A DNA stretch of 64,000 nt from Fragum whitleyi (Eukaryota > Mollusca > Bivalvia > Cardiida > Cardiidae): assembly GCA_948146395.1 (NCBI GenBank), contig OX411552.1, positions 53,308,399 to 53,372,398 of the forward strand. Direction: 5' to 3'. How positions within the stretch are numbered: the stretch's first letter is position 1; every line of letters starts with the position of its first letter. The position numbers were made by a program, and so were the translations under genes. Below, piece by piece: positions 28,640 to 40,259 of the stretch. Below the pieces are notes generated by a model that saw nothing but the letters and a program-made list of their open reading frames with translations, was not told where the DNA came from and ran no database searches.

Positions 28640-31600
28640 GTATTTTAGATACTTCAATATATACGAGGGTTAACAATAAATTACGAAGACTTTAGTTATA
28701 TAGAATTTTAATTTTACAGATTTTGACAAGAAAACTACAATGTTATCAAATTGCGGCATTCTTCTGTTTATTACATAAATTTTTAGATGCAATCCAACTA
28801 GTTTATCACCTGTAGCAACCATTCCCAAACATGCAGTCATTTAGTATCGGCGCACGAACAATCAACAAAATTACTGTATTGCTTCATCCAGTGAAAAGTA
28901 CTATTTTCATACCAATATGATCCCAAATGATAAACTATAGTGTGCTCTTAGCTTACTGACTTTGAATGGGAAAGCACCGAGTTAACAGATTACATAATTA
29001 TACGTAATTAGTGAAGTTTGAAATAGTTTTTTAGAAATTGAGAGGACAATTGCGGGTAGTAAAACTAGGAAGTAATATCACAAAATGGGTTGAGTCGGTG
29101 GTGCCTTCTTAGGAATATGAGCCGGTGCGTGACATTTCAACCAATTTGAAATGTTAGTGAGGTGAAATTGTTGGGTAGTGTAGACAGCTACATACTGTAA
29201 ATATAAAGTTACCTGGTGGTCTACAGATACTTTTAGACCTTATCTATCTACTACACGCAAAGTGAAGACTCTGGTCAGACTGTGCAGATGCACAGGCTGG
29301 TCAGAGTCTTAGCTTTACGCATATTTGAAATTGTTGGAAATCCCACGCACGGACTCGTATTAAACTTTGGATTTTTTCATCAAGAGTCGCAGCAAACTCT
29401 TGTAAATCTAATAATATGCCAACATTAAATGGTTTGAGACGTGTACAAATTTTTATTCTTAAATGTTTTCGGTGAATTATCGAGTAATAACGAAAGATTA
29501 TCAGTTGATAATCTCACCGGCAAACCAGTGAAACTTTAAAAAAAAAAAACTTATATCCCGCTTTCCTCCATATCAACCTATCCCACTTTGTCTAATGAGT
29601 GATGCCAACATGCATTACTCAATCACGTGCAAAATGATGCGCTTTACAAAAATTTGGTCTAGAACTTTTACGAAATTTGTCTCATTTGAATACGCCGCCG
29701 AAGGTAGCCGTATATTGGTGTCATCTTCGTCTGTCTGTCCATCCCGATGTCAGTACTTACGTACGTTAAAATCTTGAGAACGCAACTCCTCCTTCATTGT
29801 TTGACCGATTTGGACCTGAAAGGTGAAGTTAACTTAAAACAATTCCAGTTGAACACTATTTTCTGTATTTTGAAATTAATGTAAAAAATACTGCATAAGT
29901 TCATTTGTACTCTTAATATATATTTTAAAGTGCCTTTTTTGAATATCCCATTTTCATAACTCCTTTTGAAGTGACACACAAGTATTTGGACCCTAGTTCT
30001 ATTTGTAAAGCAATTATGTCGATATTAACTAGACAAACTTCGTGTCTAAAAAAGGTTAATACCATGAACTAGTAATGGTTTGTGTAAAAAGGCTAAAAGG
30101 TTACGCAAAGGGACAGAGCAAAACCACTGTTTGTGCCTATATATTTATAGGCACTTACGATGGTTTTTAAAAGACCATTCGATTTTCTGTATTAGGTTGA
30201 AATTGTATTTTGAAGAATGGTCTGAAGTTGAGTTGCTATACGTTAACTCTTATCATAACACGTCTAATCGATCTTTATTACATGAAACGGGGAGCAGTGT
30301 GTATTTCTTTCTTTCTTTCTTTCTTTCTTTCCTTCTTTGTTTTCTTTCTTTCTTTCCTTTCTTTCTTTTCTTTATTTCTTTATTTTTTGTGTTCATCTTA
30401 TACTTTAAGCATGTACGAAGTCTCGGATCCGAATATAGATTAAAACGATTGTCCTCGGTAATAATCAAAGGTTCAATAAATTGTTTTGTTATGGTATACA
30501 CATAGATACACGGACACTTAACATTTCGACGCTGTCGTGCTAAAAAAACACCTTTTTGAAACGGCCCATTATAAGGTCATGATGACTTTACTTAATATAC
30601 AAATGAGGTAAATAGGAACGTTTTACTCATAAAAACTAGATAATTTAAGACTAATCAAAATTGAAATAAACTGAAGACTATAAGTGCAAAGGGTGACATT
30701 TACCTTTGATTGTCCAACCCGCGTGCGGTGAGCCAGACATAGTTATCGCAATAACAGGTCGGTGTGGGCGCGATAGTGCGCCCGTCTCTCCATCCGCCCG
30801 CCCGTCTGTCCGATTTTTTCCGGGACATAGCTCCCATATTTATGGATATATTTCCAGATGACTTGGCACAATTGTTCACCACCCATTTCAGATAGCTCCA
30901 AAACCAAGTCACATCTCAGGGTCAAATGTTAAAATTAATCTTACCGGGAGGTTCGTTTTTCAATCAATATTTTTTACTGCCATAATGTTTCAAAACTGTT
31001 CTTTTATTGGTTTATAAGAATAGAATTTGTTTTAGCGTTTGGATCATCGATTAATGATCTCCATTTTTACCGTTGTAAATGTACAACAAACTTGCATTTC
31101 TGTATATTTCAAACAAGTTGTTTGGTCGAAGCCCTGTCAAAGGCCTTATTCAGGGTACAAAAATGTCTGCAAACGTTTAGAAATTATAACATTTCTCAAA
31201 CATCTTGCGGTTGTTTTCGTCTTGATCGCGGGGCTGTTTATTGGAGCTTCGCATTGTGTGAGCGAAACGGGCGGGAACATTTTTAAACATTTTGTGAACA
31301 TGATTTTTTTTAAAGAAAGAAAGAAATTACAAACTACAGAGATGAACGGTCATTTCATTTTAGAATATTTTATTTATTAATATTTATAAAGAAATAACAA
31401 ACAATAAATTCATGTTCTAAATATTATAAAATATATTATGACAACTTGAAAGACAAAATAAAAAAAAAAGAAAACTTGGATGATAGACAAAATAAGACAT
31501 ATATGTATATGGACGGATTTATATACTTGTTTGCTTTCAAGTACAGTTAACCACATCGTGAAATTGACAATCATGTCGATCAAAACCGTTCATAATCGCT

Positions 31601-32560
31601 CGCTCAGCGCACCAATCATTCATTCCAAATACTTACTCCACACACTCAAAAACGCTCTGAAAATGTTAATCGCTTCTAAACCGTTCAAATTGATCAACAT
31701 TTCAATCAAATCGATCAAATAATTGAATGGTATTTTAGGCTGGTGTTGATTTTTAAGCGTCTGATTTCTCCGTGAAGACATAAAAATATAGAAAGTACGT
31801 AGATTTTTATTCAAGGCAGATAAAAAATAACGCTAATTGCGTCCAACTGGACGAAATTGGCGATTATGTTTTACCTCCCTTGGAAATCAGTTAAAGCTCG
31901 CTCCTCCCACTTATTCAATTTCATTCCGAGATCCTTAAAAATCATCCACCTTGTCCGTAATTTCACGAAGTTGTTAACTGTATTAAGTGTTAATCTAAAC
32001 CATATATTTGAAATAGACAGAGAAACAAACATCGAAACGAACTTCGAAACCTCACATTTGTTATATTGTAACATACTCCTTGACCTTTAATAAGAATACA
32101 TTGTATACTTATAGGGAACTCAAAGTGAATTCGAAATTTTCATCTTGGTGTCTATGACAAACAATTGAATTTAAAAAAGACAAGAATCATTGAATCATGT
32201 CACAATAATCTCACTTTTAGAGGATTCTCAAAAATTTGGTCTACGAAATTCTCGGAAATTGCTTCAATAACTAGCTAATATTGGTGACATTTCTATTTCT
32301 GAAACAAGCATTTAATTTGAGATTTCCTTAGCCACCAAGGTTAGTTTTCAAATAAGGGGTAGTTTCGGCCAAATACGTGGTTTTCCCTAACTCTTACAAT
32401 TCGACTGTTACCCAAATATCAAAGGAGCATGTTATATTTGCCGCAAAAATTCAAGTTTTTAAGTTCGTTTCAAAGTAGAAAAGGCACTTAGGTTCAGCTA
32501 AAAATATTACCCCAATGATGGTCGATAAGAGTCACTGTCATCATTGCATTTGAGTATTTC
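28640..32560. other. Intergenic block with repeats and a CTTT microsatellite, no gene
   Basis: 29111-29358 is a GTGACATTTCC foldback copy. 29694-29760 and 30715-30940 look like 5' pieces of hairpin-led elements (GTCTGTCTGTCC; CGCCCGTCTGTCCG). 30113-30165 is a foldback. 30303-30385 is a (TTTC)n tract whose open frames are low complexity. About 31545-32070 is a copy of the element at 34895-35335 in the opposite orientation. Confidence 0.6.
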
Positions 32561-32566
32561 ATAATT

Positions 32567-32905
32567 GTGACCCGTCACGCAAAGAGGGACCATCTGGGAA
32601 CTTTGTAAAATGAATATTTGAAAATATGATTGGGTCCAGCATTGGTCAACCAGAGGTCGCATTTCAAAAAATATTTCACTAATGTAGATTAAACATTCTA
32701 GATTCAGAAAATAAGCCCATTGCAAAAAGTTACGACCCTAGTCAGTCTGCGCAAACATTCTTTCACGTGAAGGTAAATTGATCATCAGAAAATGGACAAA
32801 GTGCGAAAAGATTTGACTATAGATAGTCTGCGTAGTCCGCGCATTCTGACCAGGGACGACACTTTACGCACTTCCCAGATGGTCCCTTCTCGCTTGATGG
32901 GTCAC
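32567..32905. repeat. GTGACCCGTCACGCAAAG inverted element
   Basis: GTGACCCGTCACGCAAAGAG with GGGACCATCTGGGAACTTTG at the left; CTTCCCAGATGGTCCCTTC and TGATGGGTCAC at the right. Relatives: 38126-38392 and, decayed, near 57294-57430 and 61299-61500. Confidence 0.8.
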
Positions 32906-33175
32906 ATTTGTTACTCACAGTTAACTTATTATTTTCCCAAACTACTTACGATGTAATGGAAATAGAAGATAGTATCTACTGCGTACAGGCAGATCCGGGT
33001 GGTTTTTTTTTGCGCACATGTGGAAATATTTCAATATTAAATAATTCAATTATTATTCGTGCATTCTTTTGTCAAAAAATATAAAAAAAGTTGTTGTTTT
33101 TTTCTTCTATGAGAACAATTTTCAGTAGACAGCTATTTTGTAAGCTTACTCGCAATGCAGTCCGATAAGAAATCT

Positions 33176-33308
33176 GCCCTGCGTTCAGGATCACCAAACG
33201 GTGTAAACACTTTTCCAATTATACCCCGCTTTGCACGCAAGCGCACGTGCAAAGCGGGGTATAGTTGGAAAAGTGTTTACACCGTTTAGTGATCCTGAAC
33301 GCAGGGCT
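33176..33308. repeat. 133-bp near-perfect palindrome (GTGCAAAGCGGGGTATA family)
   Basis: Left arm TGCCCTGCGTTCAGGATCAC...ACCCCGCTTTGCAC is mirrored at about 33247-33308, leaving roughly 10 bases of loop. It lies beyond the 3' end of the minus-strand membrane protein gene. Other copies: 37136-37269, 41308-41415, 43475-43560, 46110-46205, 50160-50262 and 51466-51590. Confidence 0.93.
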
Positions 33309-33420
33309 GTTTCATTATGGAGAAATCTTTATATTTTTGCTACGTGATATTATATCATAAGATATGAAGAGAATATTATTTTGATTTTCACGAAGGAATA
33401 AAACAAAATACAAAATCACA

Positions 33421-33426
33421 TTTATT
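33421..33426 (-). promoter_or_regulatory. Polyadenylation signal candidate for the membrane protein gene
   Basis: TTTATT on the plus strand, so AATAAA on the coding strand, about 160 bases past the stop. Not confirmed. Confidence 0.45.
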
Positions 33427-33585
33427 TTTAAATCCGCTTCGCTTATTGATACAGTGTGATACCTCAATGAAATACGAAAAAAATATTCTCTTCATCTCTT
33501 AATTGCTGGAAATAAACATGTAGTTGTAAATTCCGTTTTTTACACTGAAAAGATGTTAACGGAAACGTTTGTTATTGTGTTTCTC

Positions 33586-34677
33586 TTACAGTTTTACATC
33601 ATCTTTATCATTTCCTGGATAAGGTGGCGGAGGCGTTATCGGCTCCATATAACTCGTACTCGGCACATACGGGTGGTCTGACATCGAACATTGCTGCTTG
33701 AATAACTCTTGTTGTTGCTTCAGTAAATATCTTTGGTCCTGCTGCAATTGCTCTTGTTGTTTCAGAACTAATTCTTGCTGTTTCAATATGGCGTCCTGAT
33801 TCATTGCAATGCTATCGTCTGTATTTGTTCTACTATCAACGGAAGGCATCGCACTACTTTCTCTGGAGAGTGAAAGTAGTCCGGTTTCTTTCACGTTTAA
33901 TAATGAACGATCTAATTGTTCTTTGCGTTGTTTTTCGATTACTGTGACAGTAAATAAAGGGTTGCTAATCTCAATTTCACATTGTGTTTCTAAACTATCT
34001 GTTGCTGGAGACTCCCTGGCTGTTTCCTGTGAACTGTTGACTGTTTTAGTTGGAGTAATTCGGTTTCTTTTCGAGACCATCTGTCTGCGTTTACCCCGCC
34101 TTCTTTTCTGCTCGTCGGGTTTGTCCTCGGTATCTGAGTATATTGAGAACACTGTTCCCTCGATTTCTTGATGAGTATCGAGATGTTTCCTGAGATTTGG
34201 ATGAGATTTTGATCTATTTGTTGTGAGAACCACTCTCTTTTTATCGACCCAAGATGCTGCGGTTGCGTGCACCATTACCGCGCCATCTTTTACATCGACC
34301 TTCTGGCCATCGTCGTCAGCCGTGACGTCATTCACGGAACTAGTAAACTCACTAGAACTGATACTAGGATGATTGGAAGACGAAACTTTGGCGGAAGATT
34401 TGCGTTTTCTCCAGATAAATGAATGATTGATACGTATAGTAATGTCCTGACATAATTGTGAGTCAATTAAGTGAGATTTCTTTGCTAGAAAGACGCTAAG
34501 GAGTATTGATACAAAATGTAGAAATATGAGAGCGATTGCCAGAGATCTGTTTGCTATGTTATTTTTGTCGTAGTAACAAAGTTGTCCACGTATACACAAT
34601 CCGTTCACCACCGTAAACACGATACCCATTACGTTAAAGATGACGAATATAGAACAGCCTACGGTGTACACGTTTAC
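33586..34677 (-). CDS. Membrane protein exon 3 (last)
   Basis: Acceptor TTTTTCAG|GTAAAC on the minus strand, 363 codons and TAA. Holds the last two clear membrane helices and the whole cytoplasmic region. The ATG further upstream in this frame (near 34698) is in the intron. A plus-strand frame at 33809-34171 is its shadow. Confidence 0.9.
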   Translation of the reverse strand, partial: VNVYTVGCSIFVIFNVMGIVFTVVNGLCIRGQLCYYDKNNIANRSLAIALIFLHFVSILLSVFLAKKSHLIDSQLCQDITIRINHSFIWRKRKSSAKVSSSNHPSISSSEFTSSVNDVTADDDGQKVDVKDGAVMVHATAASWVDKKRVVLTTNRSKSHPNLRKHLDTHQEIEGTVFSIYSDTEDKPDEQKRRRGKRRQMVSKRNRITPTKTVNSSQETARESPATDSLETQCEIEISNPLFTVTVIEKQRKEQLDRSLLNVKETGLLSLSRESSAMPSVDSRTNTDDSIAMNQDAILKQQELVLKQQEQLQQDQRYLLKQQQELFKQQCSMSDHPYVPSTSYMEPITPPPPYPGNDKDDVKL

Positions 34678-37600
34678 CTGAAAAATATGAAAAGGCATTA
34701 AATAATGATAAGTTTACGATCAGCTTTTTTTCCCCAAAGCTCCCTTTGTTTTCTAAAACTAACATCCAATAATCAAATAAATTCCCGTGTAGGATCACGT
34801 TCTATATAAACGTCATCATGACGTAATCTATCCAACGTTATTACGGTTATTTTTAACATCTGGGCGTCCCGAAAAGGGGATTTAACATACAGTTAACAAT
34901 AACTTGAAATTGGCACGGTAAATGATTTTGGAATGATTAAGGAATGAAATTGAATGAGTGTGTAGAGCGATTTTTGAGTGAATTTAATGGGAGGTAATCC
35001 TAAATCGCAAATTTTGTTCAGGATGAACAAAGTTAGCGATATCGATTACCCTCCTTTAATTAAAATAAAAATCATTCGAGTTCTATACATAGCTTCTTAT
35101 TACTTCAAGAACCTATGAGGAGCTAACAATTTGAATTATGTCAGTGAAATCGCAATTTTTCTCTTTCAAAATTCATTTTGAATGACGTTGTTGATTCTAT
35201 ATTTTTCAATGGGTTTGAGCGTTTTTTAATGGTTTGAGTAAGTGTTTAGAATGAATGATTGGGGCGCAGAGTGATCAATTTAGAATGAATTTAATTGGGG
35301 TGAATGTCAATTTCACGATGTAACTAACTGTACATGGCATGTGCTTAAGCTAGAAAACGAATCTGTAACTAGATTTACTTAGACACAAGCTGATCATAAC
35401 ATCGCCAAAACTCGCTTAACAATATTTCTATTCTAAGCTGGGCCCAAATCAGCTTTCCGCATAAATAAAATACACTTTCAGAATCCCGGGACCATTGCTC
35501 TTCTACTGCGTCAACATAATAACGTCATTTCAATAGTAATTTAGTAATCTTAAGTATCTCATCGCATAGCACGTCTAATTTCAATATGACTACGAATTAT
35601 TGAAGCTTGCTTTTGGAAATTCAAAAATAATTTTCTTTGTTACACCTTACAAAAATCGACTTCACAATTACTTTGTTAATCACTTACCCAAAATGGCGCC
35701 TCTTTTAATTTGCGTCTGTCATTTGCGAGGTAGTGTATACAAACTTGACAAAAAACTACGAATACCACATGCTGAAATGAAATAAACATTTCTTAACTAT
35801 CAGTATAATTTTATTGTTGAAATGATAAAAACCGGAGGGAAAAAGAGATTCCCATTCCATAGAAAAGATTTAAAACTCTGTATAAATTATAAAAAGAACT
35901 AACGAAGTTAATATCGCCCTATCATCAACACCTTTCAGTTTGTTTGTTTGTTTTTTTATGTCCGTGACCAAATATCTTCAAGGTAGTGGACCCTTAAAAG
36001 TTCCGTAACGTTTCGGATGTAATGAACAGTGTTAACCGAGGTTTCCTAACGATTTTCATCAGGAAACCTCGGTCAACATTGTAAAAGCTCATGAATGCTG
36101 AAACGTTTCGAAACTATTACGGATCCACTACCTTAAGAAAAATTACGTTTTGATACCTGAGGGGTGTGTCGTGAGAGAGGCGAAGGGCGGGACCAGTATT
36201 CCATCACTTAGTTTATACTAATTTATTTTAGTTCGATTGCAACGAATGCTTTAGCATATGGAATGGGTCTCGAACACCCAATCCTGGTGATTTTACGAAA
36301 GAGAAGCAGTTGTTTAAAACACTGCTACTTTATTCTACAACTCGGTTTATCTGGGGCTGGCTATTAAGTGCTTTGCCCATAAACACACTTCGACACACCC
36401 GAGTTGGGCTCGAGCCACGGACCTCTAGGATATAGTGCATTTACCACTAGGCCATGCTCTTTATCGACTCTTTATATCCTTCTTTCAGTAGAAGAGCGCT
36501 TGCATTCCCATGCATAGCAAAGGCGTATCTAGGACTTTAAAATTTATACGCACTAAGAAGGCGACAAGCTGCCTTTATAAGATTTAAGCGTAGGTGAATA
36601 ATCAAAACATCGTAGCTGCAGCTTGAATAAGTTGTAGTTTCGATGTTACGATCATTTATCAACGATATTTTTAAGAGACGATTATTTCTTTTGCATACTT
36701 GCGTAAATTGCGTAATTGAAGACACGCTTTGATAGCACTTGTTTCGACTATTTTTTCATCCACTATTCAGAATCAGAACTCTGAATATCTTGCTTTATAA
36801 GTAACTGAAGATTTCCTTAAGAAAATAATAGAAATTTGTTTTTGAATTCATGGAGGAGTGAAACTAATAATGGCGTAAACTTACCCATGGTCCTGCCACG
36901 AATGCGGAGAAGAAATACGGTATTTGAGCATCGCCATCTGAGCCGAGAGAGGCGACTAGAGCCGCTACACCGACTGCCAAAAACAACACAGTAAGGCTAG
37001 CGTGAATGACACGGATTTTCTGGAAGAATTTTTTGCCATCCTCAACCAACCTTTGCGTAGAACCTGAATAAATTAGAGGAAAAGATGCTGGTGATATACG
37101 TTTATTATTTGAAACTTTATATATCAACGTGACATGCCATGCGTTCAGGATGTCAAAATGGTGCAAACGGTTTGCAAGTTATACCTCGCTTCGCACGCAA
37201 GTGAACATGCAAAGCGGGCTATAATTTGGAAACAGTTTGCACCGTTTTGTCACCCTGAATGCAGAGCTGGCTTTTTACAATGATTCAGTAAATAACGTGG
37301 TTTCCGTGTGGTATCTTTTTGCGTAACGAGCTCAAAAATAAAACACAACGGATGTAAATCTATGAAGAGAAAACGCATAATCTTATATTGGCCAGATAAA
37401 GAGTTAGATGTCGGCACTAAATTATTCAAAAATCGTCAGTAATTAACGAACGATCAAATGGCAAAGGTCATTGTGTGAAATAGACCCTGCAAGTAGTCCT
37501 TTGTTTTAATTGAAAATTACTGCGGATTCTAAGGGGCTCGGGGAGGGGGTTCAAACGAGCCCCCTCAGAAGCCCAACTATTTCATTTTCATGCAGAATTT

Positions 37601-38690
37601 CCATTAACCCTTCTGCTATTTACGACAAATTTCTGTTGTGAACAAAAAATTTTGGCACACAGAATAGATTTAGATCAGCCTGCACAATTGTGGAGTCTGA
37701 TCTCAGCATATAATGTCTGCCTTCTTCTCTATTTTTTGGAGAAAAGATCTTGAGACCGACTTGTTGATATGTCCAAAAGATGGGAGCTTTCTGTAAACAA
37801 AATTTCAACCCAGCAGGATAAGGGTTTAGTTGTGCAATACTAGACAAACGAACCCCTTTTATATGTTCGACCCCCCTCCCCCTTTCCGCCCTTGATCCGC
37901 TTCTGAATTTTGTTTTGCTCTTCAAAATATCCTTCATTGATTTATTTTTTGAAGCAAAAGATTTGTACACCTTTTTTATAATAAGCAGTGCTCAAACTGA
38001 ATAAATTCACTCTTGTATCGATAAAGACTGGAACTTGTGTTCTCGTGTGATAAAGAAGAAGATTTATTTTAATTTCACGGAATTTTGCTTTTAATAACCT
38101 AATCACACAGACTGTGTGAATATATGTGACCCGTCTCTCGAAAAGGGCCATCTGGGCACTCTGTAAAATAAATATTTGTAAAAGAGATTGGGTCCAGCAA
38201 AGGTCAAAAAGAGGTCACATTTCAAAAATTCTTTCGCATGAAATAGATTAATCGTTCTAGATTCATAAAATAAGCAAAGTGCGAAAGGTTTCGACCCTAG
38301 CCAGTCTGCAGAGTCCTCGCAGTCTGACTCGGGTCGACACTTTGCGAACTACCCAGATGGTCCCTTTCAATGTGACGGTTCACATATACTCACGTGTGAT
38401 GAAGGTTTTGGTTTCATTGTTACATTTATTTCTCCATTCTTGTAAGTCAAAGACATCAATCAGACGGGAAAGAGCAATAAATATTTTACTAATATGGATA
38501 ATTTGGTTTGTTTTTTTAACAGTTGTGCGCAATGATCTAAAATAAGTTGTGTACTCTAAATTTTATTCATGGAGGCACGAATGATATTTTCCAGTTAATA
38601 AAAACACTTGTTTTAATAGACCAAACTAAAAAGTTGAATAATAAAATCAATGTTGGATCTATATTTCCCCCTACCTTCAACAATAATCAT
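33586..38690 (-). CDS. Multi-pass membrane protein with coiled coil and PPPPY tail, unknown family
   Basis: Three coding exons join in phase to 428 residues: 38690-38675, 37063-36885 and 34677-33586. A short amphipathic N-terminus (GKKFFQKIRVIHA) leads to a helix at about 24-45, a hydrophobic stretch at about 54-65 (IPYFFSAFVAGPW), a helix at about 68-89 (YTVGCSIFVIFNVMGIVFTV) and another at about 110-130 (SLAIALIFLHFVSILLSVFL), so three or four membrane passes. The remaining 300 residues look cytoplasmic: basic and serine-rich, then a glutamine-rich coiled coil (LKQQELVLKQQEQLQQ) and PPPPY close to the end, a WW-domain ligand motif. The outline resembles small tetraspan proteins (MS4A- or MARVEL-like), but I cannot assign a family. 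The role is unknown; PPPPY could recruit a Nedd4-type ligase or another WW protein (inference). Confidence 0.85.
34895..35335. repeat. AATGATTTTGGAATGA-type element, fullest copy
   Basis: From ACAGTTAACAATAACTTG to TTTCACGATGTAACTAACTG, with inverted TACAGTTA-like ends and GAATGA..TTGAATG repeats. It lies in intron 2 of the membrane protein gene. No coding capacity. Confidence 0.72.
35338..36884 (-). other. Rest of membrane protein intron 2
   Basis: 35343-35470 is a foldback remnant like those near 10740 and 24013. 35981-36135 is a good GGTAGTGGACCC foldback MITE (arms AACCGAGGTTTCCTAACGAT and CAGGAAACCTCGGT, end CCACTACCTTAA). 36390-36455 has a pseudo-tRNA look (TCGAGCC..GGACCTCT..TTTACCACTAGGCCA). 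No exon seen. Confidence 0.6.
36885..37063 (-). CDS. Membrane protein exon 2
   Basis: Acceptor TTATTCAG|GTTCTA, donor CCATGG|gtaagt on the minus strand. Encodes STQRLVEDGKKFFQKIRVIH, the first membrane helix and FFSAFVAGPW. Phase 1 in, phase 0 out. A 134-bp palindromic repeat sits about 70 bases upstream in the intron. Confidence 0.9.
37064..38674 (-). other. Membrane protein intron 1
   Basis: 37136-37269 is a copy of the GTGCAAAGCGGGG palindrome. 38126-38392 is a GTGACCCGTC inverted element with arms ACCATCTGG/CCAGATGGT. The rest is AT-rich, with no exon supported. Confidence 0.65.
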
Positions 38691-38771
38691 GGCTGACTAT
38701 TCGACTCGCCTATTCTACTTTCAATCGATTCCAACCTCCTTCATGTGGTATCATTCCAATCGGCTAGATAT
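38675..38771 (-). CDS. Membrane protein exon 1 with start codon
   Basis: Minus-strand exon with a candidate acceptor TTTGTTTCAG at its 5' side, about 80 bases of leader, then CAGCCATGATTATTGTTGAAG|gtaggg. Coding starts at 38690 and gives MIIVE plus one base of a Gly codon, which fits the phase of exon 2. A short upstream ATG frame in the leader ends before the main start. Least certain of the three exons because it codes for so little. Confidence 0.65.
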
Positions 38772-39174
38772 CTGAAACAAATAGAGTGAAAATAAGTTAT
38801 CATTCTGATATAAATTTTGTTTCAAATAATTTTTTTTACTTTTAACATTTCAATTAGTCTGACTCGAGATTTTCAAAAAATAATAAAGTAGAACTTGAAG
38901 CAAGCGATAGACTAAGAACAGACTGCATATCTGTGCAGGCTGATCTTAGTCTACATGGACTGTATTAAACAGAATCGCATATTGAATGGGTATGGGGTTT
39001 TTTTTTGTTGTTGTTTTGTTTTGTTTTTTGGGGTTTTTTTGTATATCGGGTTGGCCACCAAACAGTCATAGTAAGACTGCATTGTCAGTTTAGTTGAAGT
39101 TATGTACTTTCTGTAGTTTTGTTTTGTTTTGCTTGACAGTCTAAATACTACATTATAACGCAAATCGCCGATGG

Positions 39175-40236
39175 TAGTTGACGTAGCGCACGTTATTGGG
39201 TACGTTGAGAATTTGCGGTTTCTCTACAGTTAATGCGATTCTATATTAGTCCATATGACTTATTTTCACAAGTGTTGTATATCAAAATATTCGTTATCAA
39301 ATTCTGTATAATCGAGTTTCATTTTCAAATTCGAAAGAACAACATTATGAAAATTTAAGCGAGGAAAAATTACGACGTTGAGCTAAAATTTGTATGTAAG
39401 ACGTAACACGGATTACCTCTATATATAGATTATAGAGTATTCTTTTTTTTTTTTCTTAATCCTGTAATTCGTTGAAAATTACCTCATGCTATTTTGGAAG
39501 GGACTTGTATTAATGATTCAACGGCAGATCGCAAGAAAGTCTAAAAAAAACACAACAAAGTCATAGATAGCTTTATCAACTTGGCTATGAAGATGTAAGA
39601 TTGCGAAAAATACAAGCGTTACGCCCTTTACTTAGATGATTAGTGATCTGTAATATCTTTATTTTTCATTACATACTTAAAATAATTTAGTGTAAAAATA
39701 TTATTTTTGTATAGTTTGCAAAGAATTTTATCTCTTTTCTTACAATATTAACTCTGTAACAATCATTTTTGCGAGTGTAGGTAGAATGTCACGCTACTAA
39801 TTTATGACGTTAAATGTGGTTTGAAGTAACGGATAACCCGCGTCTTTAGGAGATTGTGATAGAATATGAAGAAAGTATTGTGATAAAAAAGATAATCTAG
39901 TTTATTAGATTTTCATACATCGTAATTGAGCATTGATTAGAGCTGTGTAACGATGGTTTGAGGGGGAAATCAAGGAGATACTTAATAATAAGCATTTTTT
40001 ATATACAAGATACCATAATTGTTTGTCGAATAAGTACATTCCTTCCTATTGAACATTAAAATAAAAATAAAGCAGGCTATGGTTTATGTACAAATGAAAA
40101 TGACAAAGTTTGCAAAAATTCACCACCGTAAAAATTCTGTAACAATGTACACTAACGCAGCGGCAAACGTCGTGGAAAGTTTTTCGCAGTTTTGACGTTA
40201 CATAAACGTACCCAACAGCGTGCGCTGCGTCAGTTA
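39175..40236. mobile_element. 1.06-kb element with 32-bp inverted ends, no coding capacity
   Basis: Left end TAGTTGACGTAGCGCACGTT then ATTGGGTACGTT; the right end read in reverse is TAACTGACGCAGCGCACGCT then GTTGGGTACGTT, five mismatches in 32. The interior is AT-rich with no transposase frame. Probably a non-autonomous DNA transposon; class not assigned. Confidence 0.7.
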
Positions 40237-40259
40237 CGAGTATTATGACGTCCACGAGT

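Noticed and set aside
30080..30505. 141-codon plus-strand frame and its minus-strand partner
   Set aside because: The middle is a (TTTC)n microsatellite; the flanks show no domain.
33809..34171. 120-codon plus-strand frame
   Set aside because: Antisense shadow of the last exon of the minus-strand membrane protein, which has better composition, splice sites and membrane helices.
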